Assembly (NCBI GenBank): GCA_041862375.1
Contig: JBGVTE010000133.1
Span: 1-38,423 of the forward strand
DNA length: 38,423 bases
Source of the DNA: WVZL01 sp041862375
GTDB taxonomy: Bacteria; Acidobacteriota; Aminicenantia; Aminicenantales; Aminicenantaceae
Direction of reading: 5' to 3'
The notes under the pieces were generated by a model. It saw only the letters and a program-made list of their open reading frames with translations, did not search any database and was not told the origin of the DNA. Of the stretch, positions 8,875-15,983 are shown one piece after another; position 1 is the stretch's first letter, and every line of letters starts with the position of its first letter. A program made the translations under genes and the position numbers.

Positions 8875-9195
8875 TTATACTTTGTATAATATTAAAACTC
8901 TAGTGATAGAGACTTCTAACGACATAAAGAGAATAATTGGTAAAATTATTCCAAAAAATGATGATACAGTACTTAAATTGAAAGGATAGACACTCATACG
9001 TGAAGCTATATCATGCACTTTTCTAATCGATTCTAACTGTTCAATCATAGATTTGTTAATTGCCTTTGATTTAAAAAGATTTTGTAAAACTTTCTTTGAA
9101 TTTAGTTCATCATAAAGGTGTGAATAAATTGTGAATATTTGAGCGGAAATTATCGGAACTTCGAGGAACTCATAGGAACTTAAAAATAATATAAA
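8875..9195 (-). pseudogene. C-terminal fragment of a membrane protein, no start codon
   Basis: The minus-strand frame from 9195 to a TAA at 8875-8877 is open for 106 codons. It encodes an amphipathic helical region (YSHLYDELNSKKVLQNLF, then MIEQLESIRKVHDIASRMS) followed by a strongly hydrophobic helix (FFGIILPIILFMSLEVSI) and a short VLILYKV tail. There is no ATG before the MIEQ methionine and no ribosome site at the open end, so it looks 5'-truncated. The non-random residue pattern argues it is genuine former coding sequence. I do not recognise the family. Confidence 0.4.
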
Positions 9196-9221
9196 TTATT
9201 GATAATAAAAGATATTACATG

Positions 9222-9291
9222 ATCTATTAGGAAAGCGGTTAAAACCTATTTTCGGATTAGGAGTCCGCTGCTCTAAGTAAAAATAATAGAT
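9222..9291 (-). pseudogene. tRNA-Arg(CCT)-like relic
   Basis: On the minus strand, 9275 to 9253 reads AGAGCAGCGGACTCC and then TAATCCG. That is the 3' side of a D-stem and a complete anticodon arm, with loop CTCCTAA (anticodon CCT, arginine) and four of five stem pairs. Eight-base complementary arms, ATCTATTA (9291-9284) and TAATAGAT (9229-9222), enclose it at a tRNA-like total length of about 70 bases and could be an acceptor stem. The T-arm is degenerate (AGGTTTTAACC in place of a GGTTCGAATCC type), the D-stem 5' side is missing, and no CCA is present. It is therefore most likely a decayed tRNA gene; integration next to a tRNA could explain it. Confidence 0.35.
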
Positions 9292-9378
9292 TTCAAAAAG
9301 GGTAACGAATCAACCGAAACCTTCAAATCATCAAGTTTTATGGCTATTTTCACCCTGTTTTGCAGGAGGTTACCTATT

Positions 9379-11211
9379 TCAATGTCTCTTGGTCCCAGAA
9401 GCTTTTAAACCTTGGCTTTTCAAATTGAATCTGCACCTGGTGATTTTCCCTTCATCATCCTTTAAAAACTCCCATTCAAACATGCCTAGTTGAGAAGAAT
9501 CAACTTTAAATTCAAGCTCTCTCCCTTCAACTGGTATAAATTCAATTTTATTATCAATCGTATCACCCTCGGGAATTCCCCAGAGTAATCCATCTTCAAT
9601 GTATATTTTCAAGACCCATAATCCATATCCTTCAACCTTGAATTCCCAGACTCCAACAAATTCCGCGTATCTCTTTTCAGCCTCTTCCTGGCTCATCCTT
9701 CTTTTCATTCTCTGTTTAAGCCTATCCAGCTTTTCCAAAGCTCCCTTTTCCAGGCTTTCCAAAAATTCTTTGTCCGCTTTGGTATCTTTCGCAGCCATCT
9801 CCACGGTCTTTGCATAAAATTGCACGGCCAGTCTATCATCTCCGTTTTTCATGTAGGCTTCGGCCAGACTGTCGTATACATTCGCTGACTCCGGAAAAGC
9901 TTCGACATTTATTTTAAAAATTTCAATGGCTTCGGTTATTCTCCCCGAGTTCATCAGGGTATATCCAATTCTATTTATACCTCTTTCATCCACAATCTCA
10001 GGGGATTTTTTCTTTAATTCGTGGAATAAACGAACAGCTTCCTCAATGCCCTTAGATTGAATTGTCCTAACAAGCTTCTTTTGAGGTGAATTATAATGTT
10101 CATAATCCAGATAGACAAGGCCAGGGTCTTTGCCGCCACCAATTGCATGATTTACTATCTCATGACCAATGCTCAAGCCGTTATTACTGTTGGTTAAATA
10201 TACAACACCTATTTTCTGCTTTTTATAGGCAACTGCATAATTCCTGAAAATGCCATAATCACCCCACTGCCAGAAGGCATCACCGTTCTCTGTGCGGCCT
10301 AGTCCGAAACCAAGGCCCCATGAAACATCCTTATCTACTTCAATCTGAGGAGTGAGCATTTGATTAATGGTTTCCTTTTTCAGCCCGACATTATTCATCA
10401 TGGCTATTACAAAACGGGCATAGTCAGCGGCTGTTGTATAGAGGCTGGCCGCAGCATGAGCTTGAGTTCTCTTTCTGAATTCACCAGATGTATCATTGAA
10501 TGTATTATGACCTACTGCAGATTGGGTTTCATATATTTCTTGCCAGACCATAGAGCTGTCTTTCATTCCCAAGGGTTCAATCACCATTTTTTCCATAATC
10601 TCATGAAGCGGTTCTCCCTTAATATACTCTACAATTCGTTGAAGATATTCATAACCGTCAGCCGAATATTTGTATTTTGTTCCAGGTTCAAAAAATATGG
10701 GAAGAGGGTTTCGCGGCTCACCGTGAGGCAAGCCAGAGGAATGGCTCAACACCATGCGGGCTGTTATTCTCTCGAACCAATCGCCGCGGAATCCCTCCAC
10801 ATCCATTGGATGCCGTATGTATTTCTCTTCGATATACTCTTTGGGAGCGTACTTTATTATTGGAGTATCCAGGTCTAACTCACCGCTCTCAACCATTTTC
10901 ATGACGAAGTAGGCAAAAAATGGCTTGGTGAGAGAGGCCGCCTCAAAAATGGTGTTTTCTGTCACCGGCTTATTGGTTTTTGTATTTTTAATTCCAAATC
11001 CATGGGACCAGATGATTTCCCCATCTCTAATAACCGCGATGGAGAGCCCGGGAATGCTGGCTTTCTCCATCAATCCTGGAACTACTTCTTCAAGCTCGGC
11101 AATTAATGTCTGTTTTTCAACATCAGTTTTCAAAGGCACATTTTCCTGGGCCAGACTCAAACCGATGGCTGCCAGCAGACTCATTACAATGATCAGGAAT
11201 GCCTTTCTCAT
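9379..11211 (-). CDS. Exported serine hydrolase (class C beta-lactamase fold) with TPR and C-terminal beta domain
   Basis: The start is placed at the ATG at 11211, which has AAAGGAGG upstream and begins a signal peptide (MRKAFLIIVMSLLAAIGLSL, AQ cleavage), giving 610 residues; the frame is open further upstream, but without a ribosome site. The beta-lactamase-family domain (PF00144) spans about residues 35-380, with the S93-L-T-K96 nucleophile motif. The second motif reads Y182-S-A rather than YxN. TPR-like helices (VYDSLAEAYMKNGDDRLAV) lie around residues 440-520, and a C-terminal beta domain (YAEFVGVWEFKVEGYGLWVL onward), similar to DUF3471-type tails, ends the protein. Likely a periplasmic or surface D-Ala-peptidase/esterase-like enzyme; the substrate is unknown. 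It resembles the gene at 12765-14252 in architecture. Confidence 0.85.
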   Translation of the reverse strand: MRKAFLIIVMSLLAAIGLSLAQENVPLKTDVEKQTLIAELEEVVPGLMEKASIPGLSIAVIRDGEIIWSHGFGIKNTKTNKPVTENTIFEAASLTKPFFAYFVMKMVESGELDLDTPIIKYAPKEYIEEKYIRHPMDVEGFRGDWFERITARMVLSHSSGLPHGEPRNPLPIFFEPGTKYKYSADGYEYLQRIVEYIKGEPLHEIMEKMVIEPLGMKDSSMVWQEIYETQSAVGHNTFNDTSGEFRKRTQAHAAASLYTTAADYARFVIAMMNNVGLKKETINQMLTPQIEVDKDVSWGLGFGLGRTENGDAFWQWGDYGIFRNYAVAYKKQKIGVVYLTNSNNGLSIGHEIVNHAIGGGKDPGLVYLDYEHYNSPQKKLVRTIQSKGIEEAVRLFHELKKKSPEIVDERGINRIGYTLMNSGRITEAIEIFKINVEAFPESANVYDSLAEAYMKNGDDRLAVQFYAKTVEMAAKDTKADKEFLESLEKGALEKLDRLKQRMKRRMSQEEAEKRYAEFVGVWEFKVEGYGLWVLKIYIEDGLLWGIPEGDTIDNKIEFIPVEGRELEFKVDSSQLGMFEWEFLKDDEGKITRCRFNLKSQGLKASGTKRH

Positions 11212-11313
11212 TTTATATTCCTCCTTTGATCCTTTTATTTTTCCTTTTTCAGTAAAGAATTCTAAATAATATAAACTCATTCTGTAAAGACGTTTTGAGC
11301 CAAAAAAAGTTCC

Positions 11314-11490
11314 TTGAGAGAATTCATGCGAGCAATTGAGCTTAATCCGAGCTATGCGACAGCTCACCAGTAGAATAATATTTGTCATCCCATGGCGAAA
11401 GGCGGTAAGAGCAAAACCACCGAGCATCATGAGAAATTCCTTGACCTCTGGAAAGACGTTGATCCTGGCCCTCCTATAAATTTATCTTGA
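11314..11490 (+). pseudogene. Relic of the 3' end of a TPR (kinase-type) gene
   Basis: One plus-strand frame, interrupted by a TAG at 11371, reads REFMRAIELNPSYATAHQ, then stop, then MAKGGKSKTTEHHEKFLDLW and KDVDPGPPINLS. The first part matches the TPR unit EREFKRAIELNPGYATAHFW of the intact kinase at 32581-35061. The KFLDLWKDVDPG ending is of the kind that closes many TPR-bearing regulators in these bacteria (from memory). The region between the two parts of a full-length protein is deleted. It lies in the upstream region of the divergent serine hydrolase gene. Confidence 0.5.
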
Positions 11491-11547
11491 ATCTGGATAT
11501 TTTTTTTTATATGATAAAGAAAAATATTTAATGAGGAGATGGGTATC

Positions 11548-11721
11548 ATGAAATTATGTTTCTGCCGCTTTTTGTTTGCTGCTGCCATCATCGTGCTTGC
11601 TGTAGTCTGGTGGCCTGCAATCTGGGTAAAATGGGTTATTGTCGTCGCCGCTGCACTTCTGGTCATCTTGAGCCTCTTCTATCAGAAGTGCTTCTGTAGA
11701 AGCATACAGAAGAAAGAATAG
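11548..11721 (+). CDS. 57-residue membrane hairpin protein with CFC motifs at both ends
   Basis: The ATG at 11548 follows a GAGGAG element by a normal distance; an ATG nine bases earlier is too close to it. The protein has C4-F-C6-R7 at the N-terminus, a hydrophobic helix (about residues 8-27), a WVKW turn, a second helix (about 28-45) and C48-F-C50-R51 before a basic tail. A two-helix hairpin would place both Cys-Phe-Cys-Arg motifs on the same face of the membrane, where they could bind a metal or form a redox pair. No family is recognised. It lies about 210 bases upstream of the exported nitroreductase on the same strand; the 11722-11932 gap shows no gene. Confidence 0.6.
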   Translation: MKLCFCRFLFAAAIIVLAVVWWPAIWVKWVIVVAAALLVILSLFYQKCFCRSIQKKE

Positions 11722-11932
11722 AAATAACTTTTACCGTTCACAACCAATCTAAGAAAAAAGTAATTACAGAGGGAAAGTCTAACTGCCTCGTTCTCTGCTT
11801 GGAATAAAAAGACTTCCAAGTATATATTTACGATGGCTCGTTATAGTAATGCTCAAGAAATAGTCATTTTAACTCATAAATGTTACACAATTAACTATTT
11901 CAAGACATTTTATAGACAGAGGAGTTATTAAA

Positions 11933-12706
11933 ATGAAAAAAAATAATTTATCATTCATTCCCGTTTTTTTGCCCGTTTTTTTGATTGGAGTGACCCTTGT
12001 GCTCAGCGGCTTCGCTGATGAGGGCATTTCGGAAAATACAGTACAAGGCTCCGAATCGAAAATTATACAGTTGCCGAATCCGCGTTATGAGAGCAAGACT
12101 TCCGTTGAGAAGGCATTGAGCACGAGAAGATCGATCAGAAACTATGCGGAAGAGCCGCTGTCAACTTCAGATATTTCACAGATTCTCTGGGCTGCTCAAG
12201 GCATTACTAAAAAAAGGGAGAGACTTCCTACTAAGTGGAATACGAAATACGAATGGCAGGGTGGATTACGAACAGCTCCTTCGGCAGGTGCTCTCTATCC
12301 TATGGAAATCTATTTGATAGCGGGTAATGTAAAGGGACTATCCAAGGCAGTCTATAAATATATCCCTAAAAATCATTCGCTAAAGAAAGTAATTGATGGT
12401 GATAAGAGAACAGAGATATACGATGTTGCTCTCAAACAGGGATCTATTAAAGAGGGAGCCGCCCTAATCGTTATGGCTGGCGTCTATGAACGATCGTCTT
12501 TTAAATATGGCGAGAGAGCCCAAAGATATGTTCATATCGAAGTAGGACTTATAGGGGAAAATATCTATTTGCAAGGGATTACCTTAGGAATTGGTACAGT
12601 TATGATTGGGGCCTTTAAAGACGAGGAATTGAAAAAAGTACTTGGTTTACCCCAAGATGAACATCCGCTAGCAATTATGCCTTTAGGCAAAATACCTACG
12701 AAGTGA
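11933..12706 (+). CDS. Exported SagB-type nitroreductase-family flavoprotein
   Basis: A 257-residue protein with an AGAGGAG ribosome site. Residues 1-29 form a hydrophobic export signal (FIPVFLPVFLIGVTLVLSGF). The rest is a nitroreductase-fold domain of the SagB/ThcOx kind: RRSIRNYAEEPLSTSDISQI at about residues 64-83 (FMN phosphate-binding arginines), LWAAQGIT, then RTAPSAGALYPMEIYLI (about 115-131), and a C-terminal IGTVMIGAF...LGLPQDEHPLAIMPLGKIP. SagB relatives oxidise azolines or quinones using FMN. No YcaO/SagD or precursor peptide gene is nearby, so a peptide-maturation role is not supported; a periplasmic redox enzyme is more likely. The gene is convergent with the next one. Confidence 0.88.
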   Translation: MKKNNLSFIPVFLPVFLIGVTLVLSGFADEGISENTVQGSESKIIQLPNPRYESKTSVEKALSTRRSIRNYAEEPLSTSDISQILWAAQGITKKRERLPTKWNTKYEWQGGLRTAPSAGALYPMEIYLIAGNVKGLSKAVYKYIPKNHSLKKVIDGDKRTEIYDVALKQGSIKEGAALIVMAGVYERSSFKYGERAQRYVHIEVGLIGENIYLQGITLGIGTVMIGAFKDEELKKVLGLPQDEHPLAIMPLGKIPTK

Positions 12707-12764
12707 CTTCTACTATAAAATTTATCTGAAGCTATTTTTCAATTTTGCATAATTACACAATTCA

Positions 12765-14252
12765 TTATTTCATTTTCATGAGTTCGTTGAGCTTATCGAC
12801 AGCATTCGTGTTATTCGGATTCATTTCCAACGATTTAGCATAGTACTTTATCGCCAGTTCTTTATCCCCGTTCACCATATACCCTTCTGCAAGGCTATCG
12901 TAGCCATTTGCATACTTTGGATATACCTCTATGTTGAGTTTAAAAATCTCAATAGCCTCCTTGACCATCTTCCTCCTGAAGAGGAGATGATATCCCAGCC
13001 TATTCAATTCTCTGGGCTGAAAGTTATACTCTTTTTTCCTGTTCTTTTTCAGCTCACGGTATTGGATTACAGCTTCCTCTACTCCTTTCTCGAGCAGTAT
13101 ATCGTAAACTGCCTGTGAAATTGATTTTTTTGGTGAAGTATACGGTTTGCCGAAGAGAATCCGTATTATCCCCTCGCTCATGGCATTCAAACTGGCTGCG
13201 GGAGTGTTATTGAATATGGCAACAAAGTGCTTATCATCCACCAATCTCTCGATTAAGGTATTGAATCCATTTATTCCTCCTCCATGGGCAATGCTCTTCA
13301 CTTTCTCTTTCGATTTAGGAAAAGACCTCGCGCTCACCACCCATCCATACGCATAATGAGCTCCATCTCCTGTAGCCACGTGAGGTTTGAACATCACGTC
13401 TTTCATCTTTTTAGAGAGCAGCTTATCAGTGTAGAGGGCCTGGTCCCACTTGTAGAGGTCTTCAACCGTGGAGTAGAGAGCACCCGCTGCATAAGGTAGA
13501 GACATATTCAAGTAAGCTGCATTTTCGTACCCATCAAGGTTGATCGAGTATCCTGCTGCACGATTCTTTATTACAGGAACAGGGAGGTCGTATCCAGTGT
13601 CCTTCATCCCTAAAGGCTCGAGTATCTTTATCTGTAAAACGTCGGCATACGGCTTTCCGGTCACAGCTTCAATAACAGCTCCCAGAATGAAATAGCCTGA
13701 GTTGTTGTACCTGTACTTGGAACCCGGTTCAAATTCCAGGTCATCGCTGCAGTACTTCTCGACGAACTCATCCGCAGGATATGGGTCACGGTGAATCTCC
13801 TCGAGCTGGGACATATTCCTCGTGTAGCTGGGAATGCCTGAAGTATGAGTTAACAGGTGATGAATTGTCACTTTCTCTCCTATATCCTTACGGTAATAGG
13901 GAAGGTAATCGCTCAATTTACCTTGTAAATCGATCTTTCCTTTTTCCACTAACTGCATAATCAACATAGAAGTAAACTGCTTGGTGATGGAGCCAATCCT
14001 GAATTTCGTATCCGGTTTGTTAGGAATATTCCACTCCAGGTTGGCGAAGCCATAGCCTTTCTTAAAGATAACCTTCCCCTTTTCCGCGACGAGGACTGTC
14101 CCATTGAACTCCCCGGTTTCTTGCCAGAGCTTCATGAATTCATCGATCTTGACAGCTTTATCCTGGGCGATACCTTGAGCCTGAACAGAAAACAGAATAA
14201 GCAGAATTGACAAGGAGGTTGTGAAAAATGAAGAATTACGTTCTCGTTTCAT
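12765..14252 (-). CDS. Exported serine hydrolase (class C beta-lactamase fold) with C-terminal TPRs
   Basis: The start at 14252 has AAAAAGGAGG upstream and begins a signal peptide (SFFTTSLSILLILFSVQAQG), giving 495 residues. The PF00144 domain carries S88-I-T-K91, Y182-N-N184 and H323-G-G, all three active-site motifs expected of this fold. A linker (ISQAVYDILLEKGVEEAVIQ) leads to TPR units from about residue 420 (NGYDSLAEGYMVNGDKELAI). The TPR segment is clearly related to that of the gene at 9379-11211, so the two are architectural paralogs, but this one lacks the extra C-terminal beta domain. Such enzymes are D-Ala-D-Ala-peptidase, esterase or amidase-like; the substrate cannot be assigned. 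Confidence 0.88.
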   Translation of the reverse strand: MKRERNSSFFTTSLSILLILFSVQAQGIAQDKAVKIDEFMKLWQETGEFNGTVLVAEKGKVIFKKGYGFANLEWNIPNKPDTKFRIGSITKQFTSMLIMQLVEKGKIDLQGKLSDYLPYYRKDIGEKVTIHHLLTHTSGIPSYTRNMSQLEEIHRDPYPADEFVEKYCSDDLEFEPGSKYRYNNSGYFILGAVIEAVTGKPYADVLQIKILEPLGMKDTGYDLPVPVIKNRAAGYSINLDGYENAAYLNMSLPYAAGALYSTVEDLYKWDQALYTDKLLSKKMKDVMFKPHVATGDGAHYAYGWVVSARSFPKSKEKVKSIAHGGGINGFNTLIERLVDDKHFVAIFNNTPAASLNAMSEGIIRILFGKPYTSPKKSISQAVYDILLEKGVEEAVIQYRELKKNRKKEYNFQPRELNRLGYHLLFRRKMVKEAIEIFKLNIEVYPKYANGYDSLAEGYMVNGDKELAIKYYAKSLEMNPNNTNAVDKLNELMKMK

Positions 14253-14287
14253 CCTTAGCCTCCTTTTTATTATTTTACATATTTTAC

Positions 14288-14371
14288 TTATAAAACTACC
14301 AGAGCAATTGCCATCAGTAATACCGCATGTAATACACCTCCCACACCCTGAGGTGATATCACTATAAACAT
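14288..14371 (-). other. Possible micro-ORF or relic of a small membrane protein
   Basis: Upstream of the serine hydrolase on the same strand, an ATG at 14371 opens a 27-codon frame (MFIVISPQGVGG, then LHAVLLMAIALVVL) that is entirely hydrophobic after its Gly-rich start. Its ATG overlaps the TGA of a second short frame (RISVLLITILVSLFVYIQ...SNAR) in a TGATG arrangement. That upstream frame follows AAAGGAGGG but has an ATA where a start would be. The GG-LHAVLLMAIALVVL pattern recalls the second helix of small lmo0937/DUF5670-like proteins. The rest of the 14253-14536 gap shows no gene. Confidence 0.2.
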
Positions 14372-14536
14372 CAACGTGCATTTGAGGATTGCGAATTGCT
14401 GCGCTGAATATAAACAAAAAGAGATACAAGAATGGTTATGAGTAGAACAGAAATGCGCTGCGCTATCCGCCCTCCTTTGAATGCATAAACATTATTTTAC
14501 CAATACAATTAGTAAATAATCTATTTATTATAACAA

Positions 14537-15132
14537 ACTGCCCCCAAAATTAAGACCACCCATAGTGCTGAAATTTTCGTGACATAATAGGCACCATCAG
14601 CAAGGATAAGAGCCCTTCATAAGGAGGTTTTGGATGATGTCTAATAAGCACGGCAGGCGGTACACAGCAAATTTCAAGTGATACTGGAACTTTTGAAGGG
14701 TTCAAGAACTATTGGTCAGATAGCTAGCGCTTATGAATAGAGTCTTAAAAGTGCTGAGATTATCCAAGGATACCTGGTACTACGCTCAACGAAGACGAAA
14801 GTACGAAGATAAATATCATTTTTTAAGGAAACCGTCTCTGAGGATGGAGCCAAGAGCAATGTGTATTTAGAATCCTTTATTGGGAGGTTCAAATCAGAGA
14901 ATCGTTTACTGTTTTCTACAGAGTCCTTTTCCATTATTTTGAGACGTTCCTCCTGGATTATGAGACCCGCTTTGAGCGGGAGAGCTGTTGTAGTTGCTTT
15001 TTGCTGATTCGAGAGCCGAGTCTATCTTAAAGCTAAAGTCTGATAGTTCCCGGTGATTTGTTACTCCTTTTGAGCCGTTGACCTTGTCGTTTTGGGTGTG
15101 ATACTCTCATTTTAGAATGTCAGTGGGTGGGA
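14537..15132 (+). mobile_element. Degenerate IS3-family insertion sequence
   Basis: A ribosome site (AAGGAGG) and ATG at 14634 begin an orfA-like protein (NKHGRRYTANFK) that frameshifts into FQVILELLKGSRTIGQIAS and stops at 14740; this is the helix-turn-helix region of IS3 OrfA. An OrfB-like start overlaps at 14733 (MNRVLKVLRLSKDTWYYAQR). After a large internal deletion, a third frame reads DGAKSNVYLESFIGRFKSEN, which holds the terminal Glu region of the DDE domain, and then decays. The two DDE aspartates are gone, so the element is dead. Ends are approximate: a left end near ACTGCCCCCAAAATTAAGAC at 14537, and a right end near 15127 that recurs at 23297-23347. No target-site duplication was identified. 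Confidence 0.6.
15078..15127 (+). repeat. IS right-end sequence, copy A
   Basis: This stretch (TTGACC...TGTGATACTCTCATTTT...ATGTCAGTGGG) matches 23297-23347 along its whole length, with scattered substitutions and small indels. It lies at the outer right edge of the degenerate IS3-family element, so it is taken as part of its terminus. Confidence 0.4.
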
Positions 15133-15239
15133 ATTATGGAAAATGATGAAGGATTTGGAGCAAAGACAAAAACGAATTTCCTATATTTTAAAGAAAAAAA
15201 ATAAATTAGCGCCTCTTTTTTTTGAATAATTCAGGAGAG

Positions 15240-15983
15240 TTATTTGCGGAGGGATGCTTTGGTAAAGATATACTCTGGAATGTCGGCATCAAATTCTATG
15301 GATTTCAGGATGAATTCGGTTCCCTGACCGCGCCTCAGCGCATCCTTAAAAATAATATGGCGGGGAACCCAACGATTCTGCATCCACACGACTTCTTTGA
15401 TCTCTGTAGTTTTGAGCAGTTTTCCTCCTCGGGCATAGCGGTTTTCTTTGAGCGCGACAAACCGTTCCTTGTCCACCCAGATCTTACGGGAGTGATAGGC
15501 GTTATCTTTTTCCTTAGATACAAGCTCTAGAATCCAGCACGGGCGCTCGAGATAGGTCTCATCCCCGATAATTTCTGCAGAATAGAGCAAATGGAGCCGG
15601 GGATCTTCCATCATATCCTCATAAGACATGTCTGATCCCATCACTGATTGTCTCAGCATATGTCCTGATATTTTTATGATTCGGTCAGTCGCTGGGGAAT
15701 AGGTCCAGAGCTGATCTTTCAGCTTCAGCATCTTGGTCCCCTTTTCCCGTGGCGGAGCGAGATATTCTGTGAATGACTTTTCCCTCCCCTGGATCCAGGA
15801 TTTTGATTCGATGGTCCGGCTGCCTCTGCGACCATGAACGATCATGGTGCTCAGGGCGATTTTGTTATCCGACCCGAAATTCTTGTCCACTTGTTCCAGG
15901 ATCCAGTCGCCTGAAGGTTCCTGGGAAAATGCAGACACTGCAAAAATCAAACACAAGATTATAACGAGAATGGATTTTTTCAT
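15240..15983 (-). CDS. Periplasmic LolA-like carrier (outer membrane lipoprotein-sorting protein family)
   Basis: A 247-residue protein with a signal peptide (MKKSILVIILCLIFAVSAFS). The mature part follows the PF17131-type 'outer membrane lipoprotein-sorting protein' pattern: KEKGTKMLKLKDQLW-like strand, TDRIIKISGHMLRQSVMGSD, then MSYEDMMEDPRL, and a late RKIWVDKERFVALKENRY. These proteins have the half-barrel LolA/LolB fold that shields an acyl chain. Its ATG overlaps the stop of the upstream permease in ATGA, indicating translational coupling, and it is the last gene of a five-gene operon. The family and context suggest it receives a lipid or lipoprotein cargo from the ABC permeases; the cargo is unknown. 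Confidence 0.85.
   Translation of the reverse strand: MKKSILVIILCLIFAVSAFSQEPSGDWILEQVDKNFGSDNKIALSTMIVHGRRGSRTIESKSWIQGREKSFTEYLAPPREKGTKMLKLKDQLWTYSPATDRIIKISGHMLRQSVMGSDMSYEDMMEDPRLHLLYSAEIIGDETYLERPCWILELVSKEKDNAYHSRKIWVDKERFVALKENRYARGGKLLKTTEIKEVVWMQNRWVPRHIIFKDALRRGQGTEFILKSIEFDADIPEYIFTKASLRK

Larger units (their letters stand above)
8364..9378. other. Gene-free kilobase made of gene relics
   Basis: No intact gene is present between the amidohydrolase start and the 3' end of the next gene. The stretch is very AT-rich. It holds three recognisable minus-strand relics, listed separately: a TPR-like C-terminus, a membrane-protein C-terminus without a start, and a tRNA-Arg(CCT)-like fragment. 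A short plus-strand frame around 8902-8988 (IETSNDIKRIIGKIIPKND) is probably the shadow of the membrane relic. I saw no repeat array or convincing promoter in the rest. Confidence 0.5.

Noticed and set aside
10360..10878. 172-codon plus-strand frame inside the serine hydrolase gene
   Set aside because: It lies wholly antisense to a well-supported PF00144 protein and has no ribosome site or recognisable motif; a shadow frame.
11212..11430. 73-residue N-terminal extension of the serine hydrolase
   Set aside because: The extension precedes a perfect ribosome site and signal peptide at 11211, and it is antisense to the TPR relic.
12707..12764. Bidirectional terminator between the convergent nitroreductase and hydrolase genes
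   Set aside because: No hairpin of useful length could be found in these 58 bases.
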